A DNA stretch of 19,043 bases, taken from the NCBI GenBank assembly GCA_002437435.1, contig DJPV01000018.1, positions 1-19,043 on the forward strand, in the 5' to 3' direction. Every line of letters begins with the position of its first letter. Within the stretch, counting starts at the first letter, position 1. The notes beneath the pieces are model-generated. The model was not told where the DNA came from. It saw nothing but the letters and a program-made list of their open reading frames with translations, and made no database searches. The translations under genes and the position numbers were made by a program. This document shows positions 7,674 through 16,630 of the stretch, piece by piece. Source of the DNA: Lachnospiraceae bacterium UBA6403. Lineage in GTDB: Bacteria > Bacillota > Clostridia > Lachnospirales > Lachnospiraceae.

Positions 7674-9779
7674 TTAAATATCCCTTCCCACGTTTGCAAG
7701 AACCATAGCCGACATCTTCGGTACTTTCATATAAAGCATATTATGTTCTACCTTATAGTCACAGGCTTCCAGACTGTAGCCTTCCTCGTTTGTAAGCATC
7801 ACTCTGCGCATGATCTCATGATTCTTAACACCGATTCGTCTGACATGCAGCTTCACATCGATGTCTTCATAATTCGTATTCAGAATCACAACCAGCTGCT
7901 CCGTATCTGTGAACCGTCCATAAGCAATGATCTTATGTGCTCCATGCAAGAACATAACCGAGCCACGGATCAGAGCCTCATAGTTTTTATGGATACGGAT
8001 CATGTCTTTATGGAACTGGATCAGTTCCATATCTTCTCTGCCCCATGGATAAGTTCTGCGGTCATCCGGATCGGTCCAGCCACAAAGTCCTGCTTCGTCT
8101 CCATAATAGATCGTCGGAGCTCCCGGCCAGGTCATCTGGAATACAACGCCCTGACGGAATATACCCTTATCGATACCCTCATTTGCCGCCTCCGGTCCCA
8201 TCGTATGGGTACGTCCAACCCTCCGGTTTGTACGGGTTAAGAATCTGGAATGATCGTGATTTGACAATTCATTCATCGCGATCTCAAGGGATGGTCGCTG
8301 GAATCTCGCCATATGATAATTCATGGCTCCCATAAATGTATCCGGGTTACCTAACAGATCGCCACGGAACTCATCACTATGCTTCTCAACGCCGGTCAGA
8401 AACCAGGATATCGGCTCCATAAATGCATCATAGTTCATAACGGTATCCCACTGATCACCCTTTAACCATTGCTTCGGATCTCCATAATGCTCTGCCAAAA
8501 TGATCGCATTCGGATTTGCTCCTTTGACTGCATCACGGAACATTTTCCAGAACTTATGATTATATTCCTCCGAATGTCCAAGGTCAGCTGCAACATCCAA
8601 TCGCCAGCCATCTACATTATATGGCGGGGAAACCCATTTCTTTGCTATATTCATAATATATTCCACCAGCTTTGGGGAATCTTCATAGTTCAACTTTGGA
8701 AGTGTGTCATGTCCCCACCATCCATCATAGGTGGTATTATACGGCCACACCTCTTCATTATAAAACTTGAAGAATGACTTATACGGACTGCTCCAGGATA
8801 CAAATGCCCCCTTCTCATAGCCTTCCTGATTCTCATAGATACACTCACGGTCCATCCATTTATTAAAGGAACCGCAATGGTTAAATACACCATCCAAGAT
8901 AACACGCATACCACGACTGTGAATCTCTTCCACCAGCTCTGCAAAGAACTGATTGCTGGCTTCCAGATTCCGTTTGTCGGTTACACGACTGATATATTTT
9001 GTTGCTCTTTTATTCTCTTTTACCCCATCCGGCAGGCATTCGCCCTCGTCCACAACGATCTTTCCAAAATGCGGATCAATATAATCATAATCCTGAATAT
9101 CGTATTTGTGGTTGGATGGTGATACAAATAACGGATTAAAATAGATAACATCTACGCCCAGATCCTGCAGGTAATCTAACTTATCCTTAACACCCTGAAG
9201 ATCTCCTCCATAGAAACGGCCGACATCCATATTCGCGGGATATTCATACCAGTCTTTTACCTGTTTTGTAGGATTGTCGATATAGCAATATTCATTGTCC
9301 AGTACATCATTCGATGGATCACCATTACAGAAACGATCCACATATATCTGATAAAAGACAGCTCCCTTTGCCCAATCCGGCACATCAAATCCCGGACAGA
9401 TCTCAAAGTTATAATCCGGATTCACATTCTTCTGTACACCGATCCTGTTATAATAACAGGTCACACAACCTGAATGGATCTCAAAATAATAGGATATATA
9501 TTTCTCTCCGGCAGGGATCACCGCCGTATAGTAATCAAATAAATCATCGGATTCTTCAACAGACATGACGAGTTTCTCGCCATTGTAGATCAAATAAACT
9601 TCATCGGCATTATCTGCACATGTTCGAAATCTAACCTTCACCTGGTCATCGACACCAGGTTCCTGTGGTATTCTGTAGTATTCAGAACCATCGGAAAACA
9701 ATCCCCCTACATTGATAACCGGCTTCAGATCATATATATAATCATGAATTCTTTCTGCGTTCGTGTATTTGTCGGACAT
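7674..9779 (-). CDS. GH13 alpha-glucanase, neopullulanase / maltogenic amylase type
   Basis: This 701-aa enzyme belongs to the alpha-amylase clan and has no signal peptide, so it should act in the cytoplasm on imported maltodextrins or on glycogen. The N-terminal 130 residues look like the beta-sandwich domain of neopullulanase-type enzymes. The (beta/alpha)8 barrel starts near WAKGAVFYQIYVDRF (136-150). The four conserved GH13 regions are present: DGVFNH (296-301), GWRLDVAAD with nucleophile Asp395, ILAEHYGD with acid/base Glu430, and LSNHD with Asp509. The C-terminal beta domain starts at about 605. Start ATG 9779 has GGGAGA 8 bases upstream and a good sigma-A-like promoter close by. The sensor kinase follows after 17 bases, so the two are probably co-transcribed. 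The exact substrate (pullulan, cyclodextrin or maltodextrin) cannot be told from sequence alone. Confidence 0.9.
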   Translation of the reverse strand: MSDKYTNAERIHDYIYDLKPVINVGGLFSDGSEYYRIPQEPGVDDQVKVRFRTCADNADEVYLIYNGEKLVMSVEESDDLFDYYTAVIPAGEKYISYYFEIHSGCVTCYYNRIGVQKNVNPDYNFEICPGFDVPDWAKGAVFYQIYVDRFCNGDPSNDVLDNEYCYIDNPTKQVKDWYEYPANMDVGRFYGGDLQGVKDKLDYLQDLGVDVIYFNPLFVSPSNHKYDIQDYDYIDPHFGKIVVDEGECLPDGVKENKRATKYISRVTDKRNLEASNQFFAELVEEIHSRGMRVILDGVFNHCGSFNKWMDRECIYENQEGYEKGAFVSWSSPYKSFFKFYNEEVWPYNTTYDGWWGHDTLPKLNYEDSPKLVEYIMNIAKKWVSPPYNVDGWRLDVAADLGHSEEYNHKFWKMFRDAVKGANPNAIILAEHYGDPKQWLKGDQWDTVMNYDAFMEPISWFLTGVEKHSDEFRGDLLGNPDTFMGAMNYHMARFQRPSLEIAMNELSNHDHSRFLTRTNRRVGRTHTMGPEAANEGIDKGIFRQGVVFQMTWPGAPTIYYGDEAGLCGWTDPDDRRTYPWGREDMELIQFHKDMIRIHKNYEALIRGSVMFLHGAHKIIAYGRFTDTEQLVVILNTNYEDIDVKLHVRRIGVKNHEIMRRVMLTNEEGYSLEACDYKVEHNMLYMKVPKMSAMVLANVGRDI

Positions 9780-9810
9780 TCAAAACTCTCCCTTTCGTTT
9801 ATGCCTTTTC

Positions 9811-9839
9811 ATTCTAATACTTTTTCAGTAAATAGACAA
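9811..9839 (-). promoter_or_regulatory. Predicted sigma-A promoter of the GH13-kinase operon
   Basis: On the minus strand, TTGTCT (9839-9834) is followed by a 17-base spacer and TAGAAT (9816-9811), 31 bases before the GH13 start codon. The -35 hexamer lies in the terminal inverted repeat of the neighbouring palindromic element, so that element may supply half of this promoter. Confidence 0.55.
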
Positions 9840-10137
9840 CCTTTTTATGCCGACAACCAATAGCAAAAACTAAGCCCCACAGCATCTTCCACGGCTCCCC
9901 GGGGTCTGCCCCTGTTATAAGATACCTTGCTGTGTTTTCTACTCACTGCACATGTCTGATTCGTAAATACTCCTGTGCTAACTCGCCTTCGGCTCAAACA
10001 AGCACCCGTATTTACTGACAATGTGCAGTTCGTAACGAAAGCCTCGCAATGGTATCTTATAACAGGGGCAGACCCCGGGGAGCGGTGGAAGATGCTGCGG
10101 GGCTTTTTTTCGGACGGTCGGCATAAAAGGGTTGTCC
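9834..10137. mobile_element. About 304-bp nested palindrome, MITE-like element
   Basis: The left end (9834-9853) and the reverse complement of the right end (10118-10137) agree over 20 bases except for two differences. The repeat continues inward: AGCATCTTCCAC, then a 33-base block at 9893-9925 matched by one ending near 10050, including GGGGTCTGCCCC and GTTATAAGATACC. It continues through CTGCACA and GTAAATAC to a small central hairpin around CGCCTTCGGC (9984). Nearly the whole segment folds on itself. There is no plausible gene: the short frames inside are repeat artefacts. This is the form of a miniature inverted-repeat element. I see no clear target-site duplication. A single-copy structured RNA or a bidirectional terminator (AAGCCCC arms, T7 at 10104-10110) is possible instead. 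Confidence 0.65.
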
Positions 10138-10145
10138 TTTCACCT

Positions 10146-10186
10146 AAAAAAATAAAAGAGACAGTCAACGTACGACTGCCTCTTTT
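10146..10186 (-). terminator. Rho-independent terminator, leftward
   Basis: AAAAGAG-x-CAGTC (10154-10166) pairs with GACTG-x-CTCTTTT (10174-10186) around a 7-base loop. On the minus strand a T-rich tail with seven consecutive Ts follows (10152-10146). It would stop transcription arriving from ftsH before the palindromic element. Confidence 0.75.
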
Positions 10187-10424
10187 GGAGAAGGTATTTT
10201 GTTACTTATGGGGTGTAGCCAAAACTATATAATGTATTGGGGGGTTACAAGTATTATTATATACAAATGCTTCTAAAAGTCTGCCCAAACATTTTTTTAT
10301 TTTAAAAATTTTATTGTGCAAAACAGAGAGCGGCGTTTTTTGAAATTATTCAAAAAACGCCGTTTTTGTGCAACATGTACAAATTTTTATAGGTTTTCTA
10401 TCATTTTGTCCGTGTTACTATTGT
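10187..10424. other. AT-rich non-coding stretch downstream of ftsH
   Basis: I find no gene here on either strand. It has a TATAAT hexamer on each strand (plus 10228-10233; minus 10261-10256), neither with a convincing -35 box, a G6 run at 10239-10244, long A/T runs, and the hairpin at 10331-10367. Confidence 0.5.
10331..10367. terminator. Perfect 14-bp hairpin about 60 bases after ftsH
   Basis: CGGCGTTTTTTGAA (10331-10344) pairs exactly with 10349-10362 around a 4-base loop. On the plus strand it is followed by T5 (10363-10367), a textbook terminator. On the minus strand, the direction of ftsH, the tail is CTCTCTGTTTTG, which is weaker. It is probably the first 3' structure of the ftsH message. 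Its better orientation faces no known gene. Confidence 0.6.
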
Positions 10425-12347
10425 CTATATTGTTGAAGGTTCTGTGTTAGCAGTAGAGTTTGCATTTGGAACATCATCAAATAATGCTTCAAACTCAGCC
10501 CGGTCGATTCTCTCTTTTTCAAGAAGAAGTGCAGCACACTTATGGAGAACATCTTCATGTGCTTCAAGGATCGCTCTGGCATCTGCGTAACACTCATCGA
10601 TGATACGCTTCACTTCCTTATCAATCGTTCCGGCAACCTTCTCACTGTAATTCTTTGCATGACCAAGGTCACGTCCAAGGAATACTTCTTCCTGATCATC
10701 ACTCTCATAATTGATCAGGCCAAGCTTCTCAGACATACCATACTTGGTAACCATTGCTCTGGCATACTGGCTTGCCTGTTTAATATCCTGTGAAGCACCT
10801 GTTGTAATATCCTCAAGGATCAGTTCTTCTGCAATACGTCCGCCAAGACTTACCTTGATATCCTCTAACATCTTTTCCCTTGTCATGAATACATTATCAT
10901 TTTCAGGAAGTGGCATCGTATATCCACCCGCACCGGTTCCGGTCGGAATGATCGATACGGTATAGACCGGTCCCACATGAGGAAGCAGATGGAACAGGAT
11001 GGCATGTCCTGATTCATGATAAGCAGTGATTCTGCGCTCACTCTCCGGTACCAGACGGCTCTTCTTCTCTCCACCGATTCCTACTTTGATAAATGATTTA
11101 TCTACATCTTCCTTTACGATATAAGCACGGTTATCCTTTGCTGCACAAATGGCAGCTTCATTCATCAGGTTCTCCAGATCAGCACCTGCAAAACCTGCAG
11201 TTGTTCTTGCAATATCATTCAGATTTACATCTTCTGCAAGTGGCTTATTCTTTGTATGAACCTTCAGAATCTCTTCTCTTCCCTTGACATCCGGACGGTT
11301 TACGAATACCTTACGGTCAAAACGGCCCGGTCTTAAGATCGCATGGTCAAGAATATCCACACGGTTGGTCGCTGCAAGAACAATAATTCCTTCATTTACA
11401 CCAAAACCATCCATCTCAACAAGCAGCTGATTCAAGGTCTGTTCTCTCTCATCATGTCCACCGCCAAGTCCGGTACCACGCTGTCTTGCAACAGCATCAA
11501 TCTCATCAATGAAGATAATACATGGAGCATTCTTCTTTGCTTCATCAAACAGATCTCTTACACGGGAAGCACCGACACCGACGAACATCTCTACAAAATC
11601 AGATCCCGAAATACTGAAGAACGGTACACCGGCTTCACCGGCAACCGCTTTTGCCATCAATGTCTTACCGGTTCCCGGAGGGCCTACTAACAGAACACCC
11701 TTGGGAATTCTTGCTCCAACCTTTACAAATTTTCCCGGGTTCTTAAGGAAACTTACAATCTCCTCCAGATCTTCCTTCTCCTCATCCAGTCCTGCTACAT
11801 CCTTAAATGTGACCTTTTTGCCGATATCTTCATTCTTCTTTGCACGACTTTTTCCAAAGTTCATCATCTGTCCGCCGGAACCGCCACCCTGGATGCGTCC
11901 AATCATAAAAGTCATGATAATGACCATAACGATCATAATGATCAGATATGGAACCCACATGCCAAGCATACTTTCCTTCTGCACATCATACAGATTATAT
12001 TTTGCCAGTTTTACCTGATCCTCTGCGGAAGCCGTCGCATTCTTCTTATCTACTGCCGCTTCATAATCATTGTAGATCTTGATGATCTCATTAACATCTG
12101 CCGCATAGAAAGTAAGCTTTTTGCCGGAAACAAACTCCACATCTACAGTTGCTGTCGGCACATTTGTATTCTGTGTAATATCTACTGCAGCGATATTCCC
12201 TGCATTCAGATCTGCTGAAAATTCCGTATAGCTGTAATTGGTTGTGACATTGCTGCTTCCACCCAGCCATTTGTTGATCAGCAGGAATCCGACAACAAGG
12301 ATGATCGCATAGATGACAACAGCATTTCTTGCTCTCTTCTTATTCAT
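10425..12347 (-). CDS. ftsH: ATP-dependent zinc metalloprotease FtsH
   Basis: This membrane-anchored AAA+ protease unfolds and degrades misassembled membrane proteins and regulators; in Bacillus it is needed for normal sporulation. The 640 residues carry transmembrane helices at about 9-25 and 128-150 flanking an extracytoplasmic domain. Walker A is GPPGTGKT (222-229), Walker [10 protein letters not shown] (276-284), the second region of homology includes [18 protein letters not shown] (327-344), and the zinc motif HESGH is at 444-448. AAGGAG lies 7 bases before ATG 12347. It ends the tilS-hpt-ftsH run, 48 bases after hpt, which is the usual Firmicute order. Length and motifs are normal for the family. 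Confidence 0.98.
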   Translation of the reverse strand: MNKKRARNAVVIYAIILVVGFLLINKWLGGSSNVTTNYSYTEFSADLNAGNIAAVDITQNTNVPTATVDVEFVSGKKLTFYAADVNEIIKIYNDYEAAVDKKNATASAEDQVKLAKYNLYDVQKESMLGMWVPYLIIMIVMVIIMTFMIGRIQGGGSGGQMMNFGKSRAKKNEDIGKKVTFKDVAGLDEEKEDLEEIVSFLKNPGKFVKVGARIPKGVLLVGPPGTGKTLMAKAVAGEAGVPFFSISGSDFVEMFVGVGASRVRDLFDEAKKNAPCIIFIDEIDAVARQRGTGLGGGHDEREQTLNQLLVEMDGFGVNEGIIVLAATNRVDILDHAILRPGRFDRKVFVNRPDVKGREEILKVHTKNKPLAEDVNLNDIARTTAGFAGADLENLMNEAAICAAKDNRAYIVKEDVDKSFIKVGIGGEKKSRLVPESERRITAYHESGHAILFHLLPHVGPVYTVSIIPTGTGAGGYTMPLPENDNVFMTREKMLEDIKVSLGGRIAEELILEDITTGASQDIKQASQYARAMVTKYGMSEKLGLINYESDDQEEVFLGRDLGHAKNYSEKVAGTIDKEVKRIIDECYADARAILEAHEDVLHKCAALLLEKERIDRAEFEALFDDVPNANSTANTEPSTI

Positions 12348-12395
12348 TGTCTACTCCTTAATTTTGTCTGTCTTTTTAAATAAACAGTCTGATAT

Positions 12396-12917
12396 CTACT
12401 GTTCAATTACTCCGATATATGGAAGATTTCTGTACTTCTGCGCACAGTCAAGTCCATAACCTACTACGAAACGATCCGGGATCGTAAATCCTGTCATATA
12501 TAACTCAACCGGGATCACTCGTCTCTCCGGCTTATCAAGCAGAGTTATTATATTCATGCTTGCAGGCTTTCTGTTATTTAATAACTTGATCAGATAGGAC
12601 AGGGTTCTTCCAGAATCCAGAATATCTTCAACGATGATCACATCTTTTCCCTCTATGGATTCATCCAGATCCTTATTCAACTTCACGATTCCTGATGACT
12701 TCGTATCATCTCCATAGCTGCTGACTGACATAAAATCCATGGTTACAGGAAGGGTGATCTTCTTCGCAAGTTCGCACATGAAGAATACGCTTCCTTTTAA
12801 TATTCCGATCAGATGAACGGTTTTTCCTGCATATGCTTTATCAATAGCTGCTGCCATCTCCGCGATACGGCTCTCTACTTCAGCTTCAGATATCATGACT
12901 TTGATCTGCTCTTTCAT
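12396..12917 (-). CDS. hpt: Hypoxanthine(-guanine) phosphoribosyltransferase
   Basis: This purine salvage enzyme transfers phosphoribose from PRPP to hypoxanthine or guanine in the cytoplasm. The PRPP-binding motif VIIVEDILDSGRT is intact, as are the LKGSVFFMCEL loop near residue 40, the flexible-loop SSYGD and the C-terminal base-binding segment IPDRFVVGYGLD. AGAAGGAG lies only 3 bases before the ATG at 12923 but 9 bases before the in-frame ATG at 12917, so I choose 12917 (173 aa); the longer form adds Met-Lys. The gene overlaps the end of tilS by about 32 bases. The tilS-hpt-ftsH arrangement is conserved in Firmicutes, and in Bacillus HprT and TilS act together in controlling ftsH. Confidence 0.96.
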   Translation of the reverse strand: MKEQIKVMISEAEVESRIAEMAAAIDKAYAGKTVHLIGILKGSVFFMCELAKKITLPVTMDFMSVSSYGDDTKSSGIVKLNKDLDESIEGKDVIIVEDILDSGRTLSYLIKLLNNRKPASMNIITLLDKPERRVIPVELYMTGFTIPDRFVVGYGLDCAQKYRNLPYIGVIEQ

Positions 12918-14346
12918 CTTCATTTTCTCCTTCTGGTATATATTCTAAACATATTACTCTTTTTGTATCAGGCTGTACCTTGTACTTCTCGCTCAACCGG
13001 ACACCTACTGCCCAGATGATATCATGACCGGAAGCTACAAGCGGTATCTGCGAACGCTCTGCTACTGGTATCTTACAGGATGAAAATAACCGGTTTATCT
13101 TCTTCGTTAAGCCATCTGATGTGATCACCATATAGTCATTTTCCATATATTTCCTGATAGCAATGCCATTCTGTATTCTATCATAATCTGCAAACTTCGT
13201 ATACTCTTTTTTTGTTAAATCTAAATGAACAGTTTTCTCAAATATTTCAATCTTCATCCTTCCCATTCCGGGCAGGATATATTCACCTGTTCCTTCTACA
13301 ACTGTCTCCTGCCAAGTGGCATTGCTCTCTTTTCCTGCCTCTGTCTCAAAACACAGATATCCGTAATTTCGATATGCTGTTCCCCCATGTGGAAGCATGA
13401 TCCTGCTTCCCGCAGATGACCTATACAGCTTTTTCACTTCTTTTACATGGTTCTGACCGATATCCTTTCTTCCGCCGCTGACTCTGCCGATCAGCTCCAA
13501 GATCGCAAGATCCTCGATCAGTTCATCCTGTTCACGCAGCTTTCCGATCTCCAATACATATGCATCTGTTTTTCCGGTCCGCCTCCGTATCTTCAAATGT
13601 TCATCCAGAAAATATTCCACCTGCTTCGTCACATAGGCATCATACATAGCCGCATAAGAAGCCGCCTGGCTGATATGTGCTGCCGCCTGTGTGTTTACAT
13701 CAGTAAGTGCCGGAAGTACCTGATTGCGGATCTTATTTCTGGCATAGTCATTTTCCAGATTCGTAGAATCTGTACAATAATGTATCTTCTTCTGCTCCAG
13801 ATATACCTCGATCTCCTGTCTGGCACATGAAAGTAACGGGCGCACGATCCGGTCTCTCTTTACCGGTATTCCCGCCATTCCGGCGACACCTGTTCCCCTT
13901 ACCATATTAAGCAGCACCGTCTCTGCCACATCGTTTCTGTTATGCGCTACCGCCACCTTATAATCAATGATGCCATACTTGTCCGCTGTCCGGGCAAACG
14001 CATCGTAGCGCGCATTTCTTCCCGCCTCTTCTTCCGTCAGCTTCTGTTTCTTTGCAAGCTGTGGCACATCGATATGATAACAGTCACATGGAATTCCAAG
14101 TTTCTTACAATACGCTGCCACATATGTTTCATCTGCATCCGCCTCCGTTCCGCGGATCATATGATTTACATGGACGGCATACAGCTTGAGTCCCATTTTC
14201 TCCTGAAGCTCTGCAAGAACCGTCAGCAGGCAAATGGAATCCGCTCCACCGGACACCCCAACGATACAGATATCTCCCCGTTCCAACAAATTTTGTTCTT
14301 TTATAAATTGATATACGCGTTCTTCTAATGTATTCCCTGAAATCAC
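12886..14346 (-). CDS. tilS: tRNA(Ile)-lysidine synthase
   Basis: TilS attaches lysine to C34 of the CAU-anticodon tRNA-Ile, which changes its codon reading from AUG to AUA and its charging from Met to Ile. It is an essential ATP-dependent enzyme. The N-terminal PP-loop SGGADS (32-37) is followed by the family motifs YAVHVNHMIRG and AVAHNRNDVAETVLLNMVRGTG. A central helical domain and the C-terminal substrate domain (KKINRLFSSCKIPVAERSQIP) complete the usual layout. At 486 aa it is of normal length. The start is GTG at 14346. No strong ribosome site precedes it (AAAGG about 11 bases away), but the N-terminus aligns with known family starts. It overlaps hpt downstream. A candidate promoter lies in the 84-base gap after spoIIE. 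Confidence 0.97.
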   Translation of the reverse strand: MISGNTLEERVYQFIKEQNLLERGDICIVGVSGGADSICLLTVLAELQEKMGLKLYAVHVNHMIRGTEADADETYVAAYCKKLGIPCDCYHIDVPQLAKKQKLTEEEAGRNARYDAFARTADKYGIIDYKVAVAHNRNDVAETVLLNMVRGTGVAGMAGIPVKRDRIVRPLLSCARQEIEVYLEQKKIHYCTDSTNLENDYARNKIRNQVLPALTDVNTQAAAHISQAASYAAMYDAYVTKQVEYFLDEHLKIRRRTGKTDAYVLEIGKLREQDELIEDLAILELIGRVSGGRKDIGQNHVKEVKKLYRSSAGSRIMLPHGGTAYRNYGYLCFETEAGKESNATWQETVVEGTGEYILPGMGRMKIEIFEKTVHLDLTKKEYTKFADYDRIQNGIAIRKYMENDYMVITSDGLTKKINRLFSSCKIPVAERSQIPLVASGHDIIWAVGVRLSEKYKVQPDTKRVICLEYIPEGENEDERADQSHDI

Positions 14347-14371
14347 TTATTACTCTGCCTTTTATCCGTTA

Positions 14372-14400
14372 CTTATATTCGATATATTAATACAAGCCAA
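14372..14400 (-). promoter_or_regulatory. Candidate sigma-A promoter for tilS-hpt-ftsH
   Basis: TTGGCT (14400-14395), a 17-base spacer and TATAAG (14377-14372) lie in the gap between spoIIE and tilS, 25 bases before the GTG start. This would keep the essential genes on during growth, independent of the sporulation gene upstream. No terminator is visible in the gap, so read-through from spoIIE is also possible. Confidence 0.45.
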
Positions 14401-14430
14401 CTGTAAATTTCAAGTAACAAACAGGAAAGT

Positions 14431-16500
14431 TTATGCCATTTCCAGTTTTGCTACGATAACCGTCACATCATCCTCGAGTCTGCCTTCACAACGAAGGAGC
14501 ACCTGCGAGATAATATGATCAAGCGTCTCCTTACAGTCATCCGTTTTCAGATCAGAAAGGATCTCCTGCATCTCGTCTTCATCGCCCAAAGCTCCATCAC
14601 TCACCATCACCACCCGGTCTTCCGGCTGTAATTCCTGATGGATCACATCACATTCCGCAGATGCAAGAACACCTATTGGCAGAGATGCTCCCCGTAAGAC
14701 CTCTGTTTCATCCTCATGAATAATATATGTCGGTGCCGCTCCCTGCTTATACTGTGTCAGTTCTCCACTATAAAGATCGATGATTCCCATATCAAATGTC
14801 GTAAAGCATCTTCCACTGTTCTTTTCCGACATACAGTCATTTGAAAATGTGATTCCATAAGACGGGTCAAATCCAGCATCCAACAATTCCTCCATCGTAT
14901 CGATCATCAGGGTACTCTCGCAGGATGCAAGACTTCCGCTTCCCATTCCATCCGAGATCATCATAACGAGTCTGCCATCCTCATGCTCCTTCACCGAGAA
15001 ATTATCTCCCGATACATTCGAGCCGTATTTCTTGATCCTGCGGACAAAATAGGTACAGCGGTATTTCGCACATTCCTCAAATACGATCACTCGGTCATTT
15101 TCTGATATGATTGCAGGCGTATCCTCCGACACACGGATCTGTTTGTCAAATATTTCAGACATAATCTCTGCCGCATCCTTCGACAGCATGATCTTCTTAT
15201 TCTTCGTTCTCGCCGTTATATAATACTGGATATGATTCATTTCATTCTTCATGGACGATAGATGAGTCATAATGACTCCCTGCTCCATAAAACTTGCACG
15301 AAGCTGTTCTTCCCGATTCAATGGAACCGGTTCAGCGGTTGCCAGATTATCAGAAAATCTTCCTATCATATCGCCGATCTCACCCAGGTCTACCCTTGCC
15401 GCCGCTGGTCCGCACCCTGCAAGTGTATATTCGATCCGTTTAAACGCTCCGGATAATTCCCGTATTTTCTCTGCTGTGATACGGTTCATCTCTGTTGCAG
15501 TCTGAAGATTATACTGCGAACGTATCCAGCCATCCCGCACCGTAAGCAGCCATTTTGGAGTTGCTGCAAAAAGAAGCAATGCGCTTCCCGCACTTTTGAT
15601 TCCTTCAAGGGTCAGAAAATAACCATCATAAGTAAGACCGATCAAAATACATGCTGTGATCACCGCTATCATTGTTCCAATTTTTCTCTTGTCTGAAAGG
15701 ATCCGACCTGCAAGGATAAAGATCGCAAATATAAAAAAACCTCCGACAAATTCCGGCCGTCCGCTCTTAACAGCCGCGATCAATCCACATACACCCGTAA
15801 CAGCCATTCCATAACCTGCACCAAACCTGTGAAGTGTATACCATGATACATACAGGCTGCACATCAACAGCCATGTCACTACCCTGCCGATCGTATATGG
15901 CATTCCCCACATACAGACAGCGGTCAGAACCAGAACCCCAAGCAATTCTTCATTATATTTATCCCGTTCTCTTGTCTGTAACAATAAAACCTGTGTTCCC
16001 TTCTGAAATACAGGAATCAGTCCGATCGATATCACTGCTTCCAAAAAAGCCATAAGTGCGGCATCCTGCAAACCAAAGGTATGCATACCACATACAAATG
16101 ATACTCCAAATATCAGCAGTCCACAGATTCCGGCAAACATCAGATATGTATGAGATCTGCCCGAATGCCTGCGTGACAATTCTCCTTCCAGATTCATACA
16201 AACCAGAACAGCCACTAAGATCAGACTGTACTTTATCAGAAAATAGGACACAGAATTTTCTGCCGTTCCCAGCACATATGGTCCCATCTGAAATACCAGC
16301 TCCGGATTCCAACCTTGTCCGCCATATAACACTGCCCCTCCAAAAAGCATTGCTGCAAACAGTCCGAATGTACTCTGTCTCATATAATAAACTGCAACAA
16401 ACATTGGAACCAGAAATGGATGCAGACCAACGATCGCAGAATGCCCACACAGGAATCCGATCAGATATAACAATATCCGGTTCACTTTTTTTTCTTTCAT
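14431..16500 (-). CDS. spoIIE: Stage II sporulation protein E, membrane PP2C-type phosphatase
   Basis: In Bacillus, SpoIIE localises to the polar septum through FtsZ and dephosphorylates SpoIIAA, which releases sigma-F in the forespore. This protein has about ten N-terminal transmembrane helices (residues 8 to about 320), a linker with an amphipathic region (about 335-450) and a C-terminal PP2C phosphatase domain. Metal-binding and catalytic motifs are MMISDGMGSG (near 513-522) and VVMVSDGALGDEDEM near the end. GGGAGG lies 2 bases before the ATG at 16506 but 8 bases before the in-frame ATG at 16500, so I choose 16500 (689 aa). This is shorter than the Bacillus protein (827 aa from memory), the difference lying mostly in the central linker. 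It has its own TATAAT promoter element and is separated from divIC by a terminator, consistent with control at the start of sporulation. Confidence 0.96.
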   Translation of the reverse strand: MKEKKVNRILLYLIGFLCGHSAIVGLHPFLVPMFVAVYYMRQSTFGLFAAMLFGGAVLYGGQGWNPELVFQMGPYVLGTAENSVSYFLIKYSLILVAVLVCMNLEGELSRRHSGRSHTYLMFAGICGLLIFGVSFVCGMHTFGLQDAALMAFLEAVISIGLIPVFQKGTQVLLLQTRERDKYNEELLGVLVLTAVCMWGMPYTIGRVVTWLLMCSLYVSWYTLHRFGAGYGMAVTGVCGLIAAVKSGRPEFVGGFFIFAIFILAGRILSDKRKIGTMIAVITACILIGLTYDGYFLTLEGIKSAGSALLLFAATPKWLLTVRDGWIRSQYNLQTATEMNRITAEKIRELSGAFKRIEYTLAGCGPAAARVDLGEIGDMIGRFSDNLATAEPVPLNREEQLRASFMEQGVIMTHLSSMKNEMNHIQYYITARTKNKKIMLSKDAAEIMSEIFDKQIRVSEDTPAIISENDRVIVFEECAKYRCTYFVRRIKKYGSNVSGDNFSVKEHEDGRLVMMISDGMGSGSLASCESTLMIDTMEELLDAGFDPSYGITFSNDCMSEKNSGRCFTTFDMGIIDLYSGELTQYKQGAAPTYIIHEDETEVLRGASLPIGVLASAECDVIHQELQPEDRVVMVSDGALGDEDEMQEILSDLKTDDCKETLDHIISQVLLRCEGRLEDDVTVIVAKLEMA

Positions 16501-16535
16501 ATACATGTCCTCCCTTTTCGTCTTAAGTGTCAGAC

Positions 16536-16541
16536 ATTATA
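16536..16541 (-). promoter_or_regulatory. Consensus -10 element of spoIIE without a good -35
   Basis: A perfect TATAAT (16541-16536) lies 35 bases before the spoIIE start. At the normal 17-base distance there is only a T run from the divIC terminator, not TTGACA. In Bacillus this gene uses sigma-A with activation by phosphorylated Spo0A, and a consensus -10 with a poor -35 fits an activated promoter. I do not see a clean TGTCGAA 0A box. Confidence 0.45.
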
Positions 16542-16555
16542 CGGAGATCAGGCGT

Positions 16556-16591
16556 AAAAAAAAAGCGAATACTGAAAACAGCAATCGCTTT
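16556..16591 (-). terminator. Rho-independent terminator after divIC
   Basis: On the minus strand AAAGCGA (16591-16585) pairs with TCGCTTT (16568-16562), with an inner CTG/CAG stem around a TTTT loop, and a run of Ts continues to 16556. It separates the yabP-yabQ-divIC transcript from spoIIE. Confidence 0.8.
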
Positions 16592-16630
16592 ATTTTGACT
16601 CTTTTTTATTTTTCCGGCTCTTATATGTAT

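Noticed and set aside
7658..7699. Longer kinase start at TTG 7699
   Set aside because: It would overlap the GH13 gene and has no ribosome site, whereas GAGG precedes TTG 7657 at a good distance.
9845..10232. Two overlapping short frames (minus 9845-10168, plus 9975-10232)
   Set aside because: Both lie in the palindromic element and encode near mirror-image low-complexity peptides. They are artefacts of the inverted repeat.
16507..16630. tRNA genes between divIC and spoIIE, as in Bacillus
   Set aside because: The gap holds only a terminator and a promoter element; no cloverleaf or TTCGA-type T arm is present.
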